DNA of 64,000 bases from Nocardia abscessus NBRC 100374 (GTDB taxonomy: Bacteria > Actinomycetota > Actinomycetes > Mycobacteriales > Mycobacteriaceae). The translations under genes were made by a program, and so were the position numbers. Below, one piece after another: positions 41,195 to 50,106 of this stretch (within the stretch, counting starts at the first letter, position 1; the number at the start of each line of letters is the position of its first letter). The stretch lies in assembly GCF_000308455.1 (NCBI RefSeq), contig NZ_BAFP01000099.1, forward strand, positions 62,001-126,000. Reading direction: 5' to 3'. The notes beneath the pieces were generated by a model. The model was not told the DNA's origin. It saw nothing but the letters and a program-made list of their open reading frames with translations, and made no database searches.

Positions 41195-43180
41195 TCAGAC
41201 GCCGATGACGGTCGGCACGATCATCGGGCGACGACGATAGGTCTCGGCCACCCACCGGCCGACGACACGGCGCACACCCTGCGCGATCCGGTGCGTGTCG
41301 GTGACACCCTCGCCCGCCAGCCGCAGCAGTTCGGCCTCCACCAGTTCCGCCGCGCCGAGCAGCGCGGCCGGATCGTCGGAGAAGCCGCGTCCGCTGAGTT
41401 CCGGAGTGCTCACCGCCTTGCCGGTGGTCTCGTCGATGGCGACGGTGATCGAGATGAAACCGCCCTCGCCGAGCACCAGCCGGTCCGACAGCGTCGACTC
41501 CCCGACATCGCCCACCGACAGCCCGTCGACGTACACGTGGCCCACCGGCACCCGGCCGACGACAGAGGCGATGCCGTCGACCAGGTCGACCACAACGCCG
41601 TCCTCCGCGAGCACCACCCGCTCCTGCGGCACGCCGGTGGCCACCGCCAGCGCGGCGTTCGCACGCAGGTGCCGCCACTCGCCGTGCACCGGCATCGCAT
41701 TGGTCGGGCGCACCGCGTTGTACAGGTACAGGAGTTCACCCGCCGAGGCGTGCCCGGAGACGTGCACCTTCGCGTTCTGCTGGGTGATCACCGTGGCCCC
41801 GAGCCGAGCCAAGCCGTTGACCACCGCGAACACCGAGTTCTCGTTGCCGGGGATGAGCGAGGACGCCAGCACCACCAGGTCGTCGGGACGGATGTTGATC
41901 TGCCGGTGGTCGCCGCGCGCCATCCGCGACAGCGCCGACAGCGGCTCGCCCTGCGAACCCGTGGAGATCAGCACCAGGCGGTGGCCGGGCAGGGTCGCGG
42001 CGACATCGAGGTCGACGACCACGCCCTCCGGCACGGTGAGATAGCCGAGGTCCTGGGCAATCTGCATATTGCGGACCATCGAGCGGCCGACGAAGCACAC
42101 CCGTCGCCCGTACTTCTGGGCCACGTCGACAACCTGCTGGATGCGGTGCACGTGACTGGCGAAGGACGCGACGATCACCCGGCCGCGCGCCTTGCCGATG
42201 ACCGAGTCCAGTACGCCGCCGATCTCGCGCTCCGGCGTGACGAAGCCGGGGACCTCGGCGTTGGTGGAGTCCACCAGGAACAGGTCGACGCCCTCGTCAC
42301 CGAGCCGGGAGAATCCCGCCAGGTCGGTGAGCCGCCCGTCCAGCGGCAGCTGGTCGAGCTTGATGTCACCGGTGTGCAGGGCGACGCCGGCCGGAGTGCG
42401 GATGGCGACGGCGAGCGCGTCGGGAATCGAGTGATTGACCGCGAAGTACTCACAGCCGAACGGGCCGTGCGTAGTGTGCTGCCCCTCGGTCACCTCGACC
42501 AGCTTCGGATGCAGGCGGTGTTCCCGGCATTTCGCGGCGACCAGCGCGAGAGTGAACTTCGAGCCGACGACCGGGATGTCGGGCCGCAGCCGCAGCAGGA
42601 ACGGCACCGCGCCGATGTGGTCCTCGTGGCCGTGGGTGAGCACGACGGCGACCACGTCGTCCATCCGGTCCTCGATGGGACGGAAGTCCGGCAGGATCAG
42701 ATCGACACCGGGCTGCTGGTCCTCCGGGAACAGCACGCCGCAGTCCACGATCAGCAGTTTGCCGCCGTACTCGAAAATGGTCATGTTGCGGCCGATTTCG
42801 CCGATGCCGCCGAGGGCGAACACGCGCAGGCCGTTCTGGGGCAGGGCAGGCGGGGTGCCGAGGCGGTCGTGCGCGGCGATCGGATCGGCCTGCGGCGGCG
42901 GCTCCTCGGCCCGCCGGGCCCCGGACTGCGCACGTCCGCGGCCCGCTCGCCGCGACGCCGCGTTCTGCGTCCTCGGCTCCCGGCGTGCCTGCGCAGGCGC
43001 GGGATCCACGGCCCGCACGACGGACTCGGCGTTCACTGTGGTCTCGTCCAGCGCGGGCTCGGGCAGCGCGATGGTCTCCGCGGTCTCGGCCGGCGTCACC
43101 TGCTCCGCCGGTGCGGCAGGGGCGGGCGCTCCCGCGGGGCGGGAGGAACTGCGGCGGCGACGGGATAGGGGCTCGCTCAC
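41195..43180 (-). CDS. rnj: Ribonuclease J
   Basis: A 661-residue metallo-beta-lactamase-fold RNase with endo- and 5'-exonuclease roles in rRNA and mRNA processing. A disordered Ala/Pro/Arg-rich extension (about 1-110) precedes the core GLRVFALGGIGEIGRNM. The zinc motif is THGHEDHIGAV, and the beta-CASP region has VIVASFASHVHRIQQ, STGSQGEP and SGHASAGEL. Starts at GTG 43180, overlapping the dapA stop (GTGA). The extension is common in mycobacterial and nocardial RNase J. Confidence 0.95.
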   Translation of the reverse strand: MSEPLSRRRRSSSRPAGAPAPAAPAEQVTPAETAETIALPEPALDETTVNAESVVRAVDPAPAQARREPRTQNAASRRAGRGRAQSGARRAEEPPPQADPIAAHDRLGTPPALPQNGLRVFALGGIGEIGRNMTIFEYGGKLLIVDCGVLFPEDQQPGVDLILPDFRPIEDRMDDVVAVVLTHGHEDHIGAVPFLLRLRPDIPVVGSKFTLALVAAKCREHRLHPKLVEVTEGQHTTHGPFGCEYFAVNHSIPDALAVAIRTPAGVALHTGDIKLDQLPLDGRLTDLAGFSRLGDEGVDLFLVDSTNAEVPGFVTPEREIGGVLDSVIGKARGRVIVASFASHVHRIQQVVDVAQKYGRRVCFVGRSMVRNMQIAQDLGYLTVPEGVVVDLDVAATLPGHRLVLISTGSQGEPLSALSRMARGDHRQINIRPDDLVVLASSLIPGNENSVFAVVNGLARLGATVITQQNAKVHVSGHASAGELLYLYNAVRPTNAMPVHGEWRHLRANAALAVATGVPQERVVLAEDGVVVDLVDGIASVVGRVPVGHVYVDGLSVGDVGESTLSDRLVLGEGGFISITVAIDETTGKAVSTPELSGRGFSDDPAALLGAAELVEAELLRLAGEGVTDTHRIAQGVRRVVGRWVAETYRRRPMIVPTVIGV

Positions 43181-44085
43181 GACAGCACTCCGACCGCTCG
43201 CAGGTCCGCGGCGAGCAACTCGAGTTGCTCGCCGCTCGGCATCAGCTGGGGAAGTCGCGGCTCACCGACTTCGATGCCGAGCAGCCGCAGTCCGCCCTTG
43301 CTCATCGCGACGCCGCCCAGCCTGGCCATCGCGGCGTGCAGCGGCAGCAGGGTGGTGTTGATCTCGCGGGCGCGCACCACCTCGCCCGCCGTATACGCCT
43401 CCAGCAGCGCGCGCAGCCGGTCGGGCGCGAGATGTCCGATGACGCTGATGAACCCGGCCGCGCCGACCGACAGCCACGGCAGGTTGAGCGCGTCGTCGCC
43501 GGAGTAGAAGGTGAGGCCGGTGCTCGCGATGAGTTCGGCGCCCATGTTCAGGTCGCCCTTGGCGTCCTTGACCGCGACGATGCGCGGGTGCTCGGCGAGC
43601 TTGCGGATGGTGTCACTGGCGATCGGTACCACCGACCGTCCCGGGATGTCGTAGAGGGTGACCGGCAGGTCGGTGGCGTCGGCGACGGCGGTGAAGTGGG
43701 CGAGCAGTCCCTCCTGGGAGGGCCGGGAGTAGTACGGCGTCACCACGAGCAAACCGTGTGCACCCGCCCGCTGCGCGTTGCGCGCGAGCTCGATCGAATG
43801 CGCGGTGTCGTAGGTACCCGCGCCCGCGATCACGGTCGCGCGCTCGCCCACGGCGTCGACGACGGCGCGCAGCAGGTCGGCTTTCTCCGATTCGGTGGTG
43901 GTCGGCGATTCACCGGTGGTACCCGAGATCGCGAGCAGGTCGACGCCGCAGTCGATCAGGCGGGCCGCGAGCGCGACCCCGGCATCGACGTCGAGCTTGC
44001 CGTCGGCGCTGAAGGGGGTCACCATCGCGACACCTACCGTGCCGGAGGCACGCAGCTCCGTTGGCGTCGATTCACCGTTCTTCAT
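43177..44085 (-). CDS. dapA: 4-hydroxy-tetrahydrodipicolinate synthase
   Basis: A 302-residue TIM-barrel aldolase that condenses pyruvate with aspartate semialdehyde in the lysine/DAP route. The Schiff-base lysine is in IVAVKDAKGD; also GTTGESPTTTESEK, TPYYSRPSQEGL with the catalytic Tyr, and YDIPGRSVVP. The ATG at 44085 is the normal start; the frame extends to 44190. Coupled to rnj. The usual upstream neighbour thyX is not here. Confidence 0.96.
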   Translation of the reverse strand: MKNGESTPTELRASGTVGVAMVTPFSADGKLDVDAGVALAARLIDCGVDLLAISGTTGESPTTTESEKADLLRAVVDAVGERATVIAGAGTYDTAHSIELARNAQRAGAHGLLVVTPYYSRPSQEGLLAHFTAVADATDLPVTLYDIPGRSVVPIASDTIRKLAEHPRIVAVKDAKGDLNMGAELIASTGLTFYSGDDALNLPWLSVGAAGFISVIGHLAPDRLRALLEAYTAGEVVRAREINTTLLPLHAAMARLGGVAMSKGGLRLLGIEVGEPRLPQLMPSGEQLELLAADLRAVGVLS

Positions 44086-44181
44086 GGTCAGAAAGGCTAC
44101 CCGGTCTGGGACACGCCCTCGACACCGTCGTCGGCGATCAGGCCGCAACAAAGACGCGAATCCATATCGGCGACGCTGCGA

Positions 44182-44234
44182 TGATGTCAAATCGCCGCTT
44201 GCTCGACATCAACAATGACGTCACACTGACATCA
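44182..44234 (+). promoter_or_regulatory. Array of four TGAYRTCA-type boxes over the RHH gene start
   Basis: TGATGTCA (44182-44189), CGACATCA (44204-44211), TGACGTCA (44216-44223) and TGACATCA (44227-44234) lie 22, 12 and 11 bp apart, close to whole helical turns. The last box shares its final A with the ATG of the ribbon-helix-helix gene. Regular short boxes are how RHH dimers load cooperatively, so this is probably the protein's own operator. It also lies in front of the divergent dapA gene. Confidence 0.65.
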
Positions 44235-44677
44235 TGGATCTGAACAAGTACACCAGCCGGTTGCGCGAGGACCTGATCGCCGCCGCGGCGCTCGGCGACG
44301 AGAAGACCCAGGCCACGGCGGCGGCCCTGGCCGCGGCGACCGAGGGCCCGGCCCGCCTGATGCTGCTCGCCGCACTGTCCGACCTCGCCGCCGAGGTCAG
44401 CGCCGTGCTCGGCGACCGAACGGTGCACGTGTCGGTGGACGGCACGGACGCCGCCATTGATGTGCGCAAGAGCACGGCCGGCGACGAGCCACCCACCTTC
44501 GAGGAGATGACCGGAGACATCAGCAGGGTCACGTTACGACTGGTGGAGCAGATGAAGGCGCGCGCGGAAGAGGCTGCCGCACAGAGCGGCCAGTCCCTGA
44601 ACTCGTGGCTGTCGAGCGCCGTCCACGGGGCCTTGCGCGACCAGATGCGCGGGTACGGGCCCAAACGCGACAGCTGA
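44234..44677 (+). CDS. Ribbon-helix-helix (HicB/Arc-type) DNA-binding protein
   Basis: A 147-residue protein. Residues 1-95 form an Ala-rich helical/beta domain (MDLNKYTSRLREDLIAAAAL...AEVSAVLGDRTVHVSVDG). Residues 105-140 are a ribbon-helix-helix: ISRVTLRLVEQMKARAEEAA, GQSLNSWLSSAVHGALRDQ. The family is often labelled HicB antitoxin, but no HicA-like toxin lies beside it. The ATG sits inside the last operator box with no ribosome site, so a leaderless, self-controlled mRNA is likely. Confidence 0.82.
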   Translation: MDLNKYTSRLREDLIAAAALGDEKTQATAAALAAATEGPARLMLLAALSDLAAEVSAVLGDRTVHVSVDGTDAAIDVRKSTAGDEPPTFEEMTGDISRVTLRLVEQMKARAEEAAAQSGQSLNSWLSSAVHGALRDQMRGYGPKRDS

Positions 44678-44687
44678 CCCAGTCGCG

Positions 44688-45887
44688 CTACAGCAACGCG
44701 GCGAGATTGCCGCGATCGCCCACCGCGACCTCGTCCAGTTCGAGCCAATCGGCCAGCTCGCGCAGCGCGCCACCGAGGGCGTGGGCGGTGGCCGGGGTGT
44801 CGTACCCGGGTTCGGCGAACGCCGCAGGCACCGACAACCGGCCGTTCGCACGCTCCGCGCGCAGGTCGACGCGGCCGACGAGCTCACCGTCGAGCAGGAA
44901 CGGGAAGACGTAATAGCCGTGCACCCGTTTGTGTTCGGGGGTGTAGATCTCGATGCGGTAGTGGAAGTCGAAAATCCGCTCGGTGCGGGCCCGGAAGAAG
45001 ATGAGCGGGTCGAACGGGCACAACAGCGCGGCGCCTTCGACACGGCGCGGAGTGGGTGCGCCCGCCCGCAAGTAGGCCGGTTTACCCCAGCCCGCCACCT
45101 CCACCGGAATCAACTCGCCCGCGTCCACCAGATCGGCGATGGCGGGCTCGGTTCGAGCGCGGTGCAGGCGGTAGTAGTCGCGCAGGTCCGCTTCGGTGCC
45201 GATGCCGTGCGCGGTGGCCGCGCGGAGCACCAACTCCCGGACGGCGTCCTGCTCGGCGACCTCACGTGCCAGCACGTCCGGCGGCAGCACCCGTTCGGTC
45301 AGGTCGTAGTGCCTGGTGAACCCGACGCGGGTGGCCACGGACAGCGCGCCCGCCGCGAAAAGCTGCTCGCAGATCATCTTCGTGTCGCTGAGATTCCACC
45401 AGGAGCCCTTCGGCCGCGGCTTGTCCAGCTCGAGGTGGCGCTCCACCTCGCCCGCCGTGGCCGCCCCGACAGCGGTGATCACGTCCAGGATGTCCTTGCC
45501 CAGGGTGGGATTGCGCTCGACCACCTTGCGCATGCCGGACCAGCGCCCGTGCTCGTACTGCCGCATCCGCCAGCGCAGCAGCGGCCAATCCTCGACTGGG
45601 ACGAGCGCGGCCTCGTGCGCCCAGTATTCGACGAGCGCCCGCGGCCGCCGCGTGCCGTTGCTCCACGCGGCCTGATCCAACAGGGTGCGGTCGTAGGGGC
45701 CGATCCGGCTGAACACGGGAGCGTAATGTGCCCGCACCACCGCCGACACCGAATCCAGCTGCAGCAACTGAGTTCGGTCCACTACTCCGAGCACCGTCCG
45801 CCGCGTGACCCGACCGGGCCTGCGCGCCCCGAAACCTTGCGCCGCCAACGCCGTTCGCCGCGCCGCCGCCGCACCCATCTTCCGCAT
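44688..45887 (-). CDS. YcaQ/AlkX-type winged-helix DNA glycosylase (HTH_42, DUF1006)
   Basis: A 399-residue protein of the AlkZ/YcaQ family, which unhooks DNA interstrand crosslinks. The catalytic Q-x-D motif is Gln43-Leu-Asp45 in LLQLDSVSAV, the AlkX/YcaQ form rather than Q-x-Q of antibiotic-cluster AlkZ. Further landmarks are VEYWAHEAALVP, three winged helices and LCPFDPLIFFRARTERIFDF. Several in-frame ATGs exist; 45887 was chosen since a damage-type promoter points to it and family homology begins there. Likely general alkylation/crosslink repair. Confidence 0.85.
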   Translation of the reverse strand: MRKMGAAAARRTALAAQGFGARRPGRVTRRTVLGVVDRTQLLQLDSVSAVVRAHYAPVFSRIGPYDRTLLDQAAWSNGTRRPRALVEYWAHEAALVPVEDWPLLRWRMRQYEHGRWSGMRKVVERNPTLGKDILDVITAVGAATAGEVERHLELDKPRPKGSWWNLSDTKMICEQLFAAGALSVATRVGFTRHYDLTERVLPPDVLAREVAEQDAVRELVLRAATAHGIGTEADLRDYYRLHRARTEPAIADLVDAGELIPVEVAGWGKPAYLRAGAPTPRRVEGAALLCPFDPLIFFRARTERIFDFHYRIEIYTPEHKRVHGYYVFPFLLDGELVGRVDLRAERANGRLSVPAAFAEPGYDTPATAHALGGALRELADWLELDEVAVGDRGNLAALL

Positions 45888-45894
45888 GCGAGCC

Positions 45895-45917
45895 ACCATG
45901 CCACGAGCCACCGACAG
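45895..45917 (-). promoter_or_regulatory. Near-match to the PafBC-type damage promoter before the glycosylase gene
   Basis: On the minus strand CTGTCGGTG, eight bases, then CATGGT. Against TTGTCRGTG-N8-TANNNT there are two mismatches (first base of each element). The predicted start falls on the ATG at 45887. Much weaker evidence than the recA promoter. Confidence 0.35.
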
Positions 45918-45978
45918 GACCGCTGTTCGCACGCGAGTATCGGGGAGTTCCGTCGTGGCGGGAGCGCCGTCGGGAACT

Positions 45979-46998
45979 TCAGGTCGAGACGGTGACCGTG
46001 CCGGTGGCGTCGATCTCGGTGCGGCGGTCCCGGTCCGCGGCGGTGGCCAGGACGGTGGCCAGGATGCGGCGGCCGGTCGGGAGGATGCGGACGGTGACCG
46101 AGCCTTCGTTCGCGGCGTCCAGTTCCCGGGTGGCGGCGGCGATCACCTGCTGGCGCACCCGATGCGGGACGCCGGTGAAACCGCCGTCGTCGAGCAGGAT
46201 CACCTCCACGCCACGGGAGCGGGCTCCACGGGCGGCGCTGTTGAGCTGCTCGGTGGCCAGCTGCGGTGCCCGTAGACCGTCGCGCAGTTCGGCTTCCAGC
46301 AGCCTGCACTGTTCCCGTTCGGCGGCGGTGAGTTCCACGCCGTCGGCGATGCGTTCCAGGATCGGGCGCGCCACCGCGTCCAACCGAGCCAGCTGACGGG
46401 TGCGTTCCCCGTTCTCCGCGGCCATCGCGGCCTCGGCGGCGGCACGCATGGCCGCTTCCTCGCGCAGCAGCCGCAGCGAACGCTGGGTCGGGCGCATGAT
46501 CGCCGCGAACAGGGAGACCCCGGCGACCGTGGCCACCGGGACGATCGAACCGACGACGACGCCCACCCGCAAGCCCGCGACCACGCCCACCACGGCGATC
46601 ACCACGCCGATCCCCGCGACACCGAGCCAAGCCGCGGCGAGCCGTCCGCGCAGCACCAGAACGGCGAGCACATACGACGCGGCGAATGCCGTCCATACCT
46701 GCTTCGACCAGCCGTTTTCGACGTCGAACGAGGTCAGGGTCGTGGCGAGCGGCCCGGAGGCGGCGACGAAAACGGTCGCGGGCCAGGGCAGCGGATCGTT
46801 CGGCGCCACCAGCACCACGACACCGGCCAGCGCCAGGACAACGAGCGCGGCGACCGCGGCGGCCACCGGTGATTCCGAGAAGTTCCGGATCATGTACAGC
46901 ACGATGGTGGCTTCGAGGATGACCAGGAACAGCCAGGCCGCCCGGTCGCGCAGCCCCAGCAGATCGCGCAGTCCGAATTCGGTCTCCCGCTCAGCCAT
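45979..46998 (-). CDS. Membrane protein related to sensor kinases, catalytic motifs missing
   Basis: A 339-residue protein with six hydrophobic spans (about 20-170), then a helical segment (LRLLREEAAMRAAAEAAMAA) and a degenerate ATPase-like domain (GVEVILLDDGGFTGVP, QQVIAAATRELDAAN). The phospho-accepting His and the N/G boxes of a histidine kinase are absent. It overlaps the true kinase gene by 8 bp, so it is probably a partner or modulator of that kinase. Confidence 0.7.
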   Translation of the reverse strand: MAERETEFGLRDLLGLRDRAAWLFLVILEATIVLYMIRNFSESPVAAAVAALVVLALAGVVVLVAPNDPLPWPATVFVAASGPLATTLTSFDVENGWSKQVWTAFAASYVLAVLVLRGRLAAAWLGVAGIGVVIAVVGVVAGLRVGVVVGSIVPVATVAGVSLFAAIMRPTQRSLRLLREEAAMRAAAEAAMAAENGERTRQLARLDAVARPILERIADGVELTAAEREQCRLLEAELRDGLRAPQLATEQLNSAARGARSRGVEVILLDDGGFTGVPHRVRQQVIAAATRELDAANEGSVTVRILPTGRRILATVLATAADRDRRTEIDATGTVTVST

Positions 46999-48283
46999 GT
47001 CCGCCCCAAACCAGCGTCACGGTCGTCCCCTCACCCGGTTCGGATTCCACGAACCCGGCACCGCCCGCCAGCTGACGCATGCGGCCCAGGATGCTCACCG
47101 AGATGCCGAGCCGATCGACGGGCACCTCACTGAGGTCGAAACCCGCGCCGTCGTCCCGGAAGACCACTCGAATGCCACCCGCGCTGATTGTCACAGTGAC
47201 GGTGCGGCGCACTTCGCGCCCGGCGACGGTGGCGTGCCGCAGACTGTTGCGCACGGCCTCGGCCAGCGCGGCCGCGATGGTGCCGGCGGCGTCCACCGGC
47301 AACTGCAGATCGTCGAATCCGGCCCAGCGGCGGGTGGTGAACCGGATGCCGGGGTTCACCTCGTGCACGGCCGAGCGGAGGAATCCGATCGCCGATTGCG
47401 CGTCCAGCCGGTCGGGTTCGGGTTCCCCGACCCGGCATTCGTCGAGTTGTTCCAGTGTTCGCTCGGCCTGGCGGCGCAGCACCGGCGATTCGGTCCCGGC
47501 CCGCGAGGCGTCCAGCAGCGTGGACAGCACCGCGTCATGGATCAACGCGGCGAAACGCGCCCGTTCCCGCTCCCGGGCCGCCGCGCCCGCGACCGCCGCC
47601 GCCCGATTGCTCTCGATCGCCGACTCACGATCCACGCGGGCGGCAGCGGCCCTGGCATAGATCACGCACCACAGGAACAGCGCGCTCAGCCCGGCCGCCC
47701 TGGCGAAGTCACCGAGCAGCGCGAGCGCTGTGGTGTCGCGCAGCACGACCAGATTCGCCAGCGCGCTGAACGCCGCGCCCACCACCAGGTACGCGACCGC
47801 GAGCGGCGGACGCCACGCGAGCACAGCCGCGAGTACGCCCAATGCCAGCACCCGGTACAGCCAGACCGAGGCCGCGCCTTCGGAATCCGGGACCGCGTAC
47901 GCGAACGGGACCACCGCCATCGCCCCGAGGAAACTCACCGCCGCCGCCCCTGCGACCCGCTGGATCACGCGCCGGCTCATGCCGACCGACACGACCGCGA
48001 GCACCGGGAACAGCCCGAACGCCAGCACCACCTCGACGACCGTCCACCGGACGGGCACGAAGCGGCTCTGATCGGCGATCTCGGGCAGTTCGACGATCGC
48101 GGCGATCACCCCGGCGATGCCGATGGCCAGTCCGAGCCTGCGCAAGATGCGGTCGGCGGCGCCTTCGGAGGCCTTTTCCTTGGACAGCGCCACGACTCCG
48201 CGGCGCCAACGGCTCACATGGGGCCGCTCGCGCGGGAGGGAGTGGGAGTGCGACGGAGCGTCCAGCATGCTGGACGCGATCAT
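46991..48283 (-). CDS. Sensor histidine kinase (NarL/DesK-type)
   Basis: A 430-residue kinase. Six spans lie between about 50 and 210. The dimerisation helix has the phospho-site His249-Asp250 (RFAALIHDAVLSTLL). The HATPase domain (about 320-430) has EAVRNSLRHA, FRDDGAGFD and LGISVSILGRM. Its ATG overlaps the response-regulator stop (ATGA). No periplasmic sensor loop, so the signal is probably sensed in the membrane. Confidence 0.88.
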   Translation of the reverse strand: MIASSMLDAPSHSHSLPRERPHVSRWRRGVVALSKEKASEGAADRILRRLGLAIGIAGVIAAIVELPEIADQSRFVPVRWTVVEVVLAFGLFPVLAVVSVGMSRRVIQRVAGAAAVSFLGAMAVVPFAYAVPDSEGAASVWLYRVLALGVLAAVLAWRPPLAVAYLVVGAAFSALANLVVLRDTTALALLGDFARAAGLSALFLWCVIYARAAAARVDRESAIESNRAAAVAGAAARERERARFAALIHDAVLSTLLDASRAGTESPVLRRQAERTLEQLDECRVGEPEPDRLDAQSAIGFLRSAVHEVNPGIRFTTRRWAGFDDLQLPVDAAGTIAAALAEAVRNSLRHATVAGREVRRTVTVTISAGGIRVVFRDDGAGFDLSEVPVDRLGISVSILGRMRQLAGGAGFVESEPGEGTTVTLVWGGHG

Positions 48284-48966
48284 CCGCGGCGATGCCGCTC
48301 GGGAACCGGCAGCCAGCCGTCCTCCACCGCCCGCTTGTACAGGTCGGTCTTGGTCGGCGCCGGACGACCGGCGTCGGCGTACTTCTGCCGGATCCGGCCG
48401 AGATAGTCGTTGACCGTCTGCTCCGACAGGCCGGTCAACCGCGCCACCCGGGAGGCCTTCTCGCCGGAGGCGTACAGCATGAGCACTTCTTCCTGGCGCG
48501 GACTCAGGCCCACGCTGGACAGTTGTGGGTCGCCGTCGATGGCGGCCGCCCAGTCGGTGGTGACCACCTGCTGGCCGCCGGCCGCCCGGCGCACGGCGGC
48601 GACGACGGTCGGCACGTCCTCGGATTTGCGCACCACACCCAGCACACCCGCGCGCGCGGCGGAGCGCACCAGGAATGCGTTGTCGGCACCGGTGAAGACC
48701 AGCACCTCGATACCGCGGCCGCGCAGGGCCCGCACGTTGTCCTCTGGCGAGGAGCCGTCGGCCAGCCGCAGGTCCAGCACCACCAGATCCAGCTTCGGCG
48801 CGCCGTCGGCGGCGGCGAGCAGTTCCGGCACGGTGCCCGCGGTCAGCACCAGATCGAGATCGGTCTCCCGCGCAAGCATCGCGGCGAGACCTATCGCGAC
48901 GGATTCATGGTCCTCGACCAATCCGATCCGGCGCGGCGTGCTCTCGCCCCCTTCGGCCCACGTCAC
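48280..48966 (-). CDS. LuxR/NarL-family response regulator
   Basis: A 228-residue two-domain regulator. Receiver: acidic pair Glu18-Asp19, phospho-acceptor Asp65 (VVLDLRLADG), and Lys in VVRKSED. Output: LuxR helix-turn-helix LSPRQEEVLMLYASGEKASR, LTGLSEQTVNDYLGRIRQKY. The GTG at 48966 follows GGGAGAG; the frame is open to 49059. First of the three-gene operon regulator, kinase, kinase-like protein. Confidence 0.9.
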   Translation of the reverse strand: MTWAEGGESTPRRIGLVEDHESVAIGLAAMLARETDLDLVLTAGTVPELLAAADGAPKLDLVVLDLRLADGSSPEDNVRALRGRGIEVLVFTGADNAFLVRSAARAGVLGVVRKSEDVPTVVAAVRRAAGGQQVVTTDWAAAIDGDPQLSSVGLSPRQEEVLMLYASGEKASRVARLTGLSEQTVNDYLGRIRQKYADAGRPAPTKTDLYKRAVEDGWLPVPERHRRG

Positions 48967-49075
48967 CTGGCTCTCCCATCCCGAGCTACTCGTCCACATC
49001 CCCACCGCGACAACAATCGCAGACAGTATGCCGGGTGATGGTGCGCAATGGTCAGACACCAGAATTCGGGGGGCC

Positions 49076-49528
49076 TCAGGCCATCAGCCCCGCGGCCAGC
49101 GTGGCGCCCAGCTCCCAGCACCGTTGCAGGTCCTCCTTGGCGGGCGGGCCGGAGACCACCACCACGGCGGCGGCCTGTTCCCAGCCCAGTCCGGTGGTCA
49201 CGCCCGCCACCCCCCGCTCGGCGCCCTCGGTGCCTTCGTTGCCGTGCAGGTACAAGCCGTACGGACGACCGCGCGTGGAATCGAGGCACGGATAGTAGAA
49301 GGTGTCGAACGCGTGCTTGAGCGCACCGCTCATGTACCCCAGGTTCGCCGGGCTGCCCAGCAGGTATCCGTCCGCGGCCAGCACGTCGGGAGCGGTGACG
49401 GCCAGCGCGGCGCGGCGGACGACCTCCACACCTTCGATGTCGGGGTCGGTGGCCCCGGAGACGACGGCCTCGAACATCGCCTGCATATGCGGGGACGGCG
49501 TGTGATGGATGATCAGCAACCGGGCCAC
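49076..49528 (-). CDS. Flavodoxin-family / NADPH-dependent FMN reductase-like protein
   Basis: A 150-residue flavodoxin-fold protein: LLIIHHTPSPHMQAM binds the FMN phosphate, GYLLGSPANLGYMSGALKHA and the YLHGNEGTEG loops follow. The redox partner is unknown. Start GTG 49528 gives the normal N-terminus ARLLIIHHT. It lies between the Rv2772c-like gene and the regulator operon on the same strand. Confidence 0.85.
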   Translation of the reverse strand: MARLLIIHHTPSPHMQAMFEAVVSGATDPDIEGVEVVRRAALAVTAPDVLAADGYLLGSPANLGYMSGALKHAFDTFYYPCLDSTRGRPYGLYLHGNEGTEGAERGVAGVTTGLGWEQAAAVVVVSGPPAKEDLQRCWELGATLAAGLMA

Positions 49529-49553
49529 CCTGCGATGGTATCGGCCCGCACCG

Positions 49554-50054
49554 TCAGAGGGTGTCGCGCTCGTGCCGTTCCAGCGCGACCGCGCGGCGCA
49601 TGGTCTCGCGGGCTCTGGTGCGGTCACCCGCGTAGTCGTAGGCGCGCGCGAGCCGGTAGGAGACGCGCCAATTGTCCGGGTCGGCCTCCCACTCCGCCTT
49701 GACCGTCGCGAACAGCTCGTCGGCTGCCGCGCGTTCGATGCGGCCGGACGGGAGGCGCGGCAACGCGGAGGTGTCGAGCTCGAGGCCCTCGGCGTGGATG
49801 CGCCGCGCCAGGTGCTGATGCGCCAGGGCCGCGCGCACGGTGGCCACGACGATCCACACGCCCAGCAGCGGCAGGATCAGCACGCCCACGCCGATGACGA
49901 TCGCCGCCACGTCGCCGGAAACGATCAGGCTGAACGCGATCCGGCCGAGCACCAAGAAATAGAAGCCGAGAACCAGGACGAGCGCCGCGATCGGCGCGAC
50001 CACCTTGACGACGTCCCCGCTACCCTTCCGATCGGACGGCTCGGAGCCGCTCAC
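49554..50054 (-). CDS. Conserved membrane protein (Rv2772c family)
   Basis: A 166-residue protein with two spans (about 18-40 and 46-72) and a cytoplasmic C-terminal domain with a TPR-like helix pair (WRVSYRLARAYDYAGDRTRARETMRRAV). Function unknown; in mycobacteria it also follows dapB. GTG 50054 is the likely start. Confidence 0.78.
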   Translation of the reverse strand: MSGSEPSDRKGSGDVVKVVAPIAALVLVLGFYFLVLGRIAFSLIVSGDVAAIVIGVGVLILPLLGVWIVVATVRAALAHQHLARRIHAEGLELDTSALPRLPSGRIERAAADELFATVKAEWEADPDNWRVSYRLARAYDYAGDRTRARETMRRAVALERHERDTL

Positions 50055-50106
50055 GATCGTGCACCGCCGCGGTTCGGCGCCGCCCGGCGCGACAGCCGGC
50101 GCGCGC

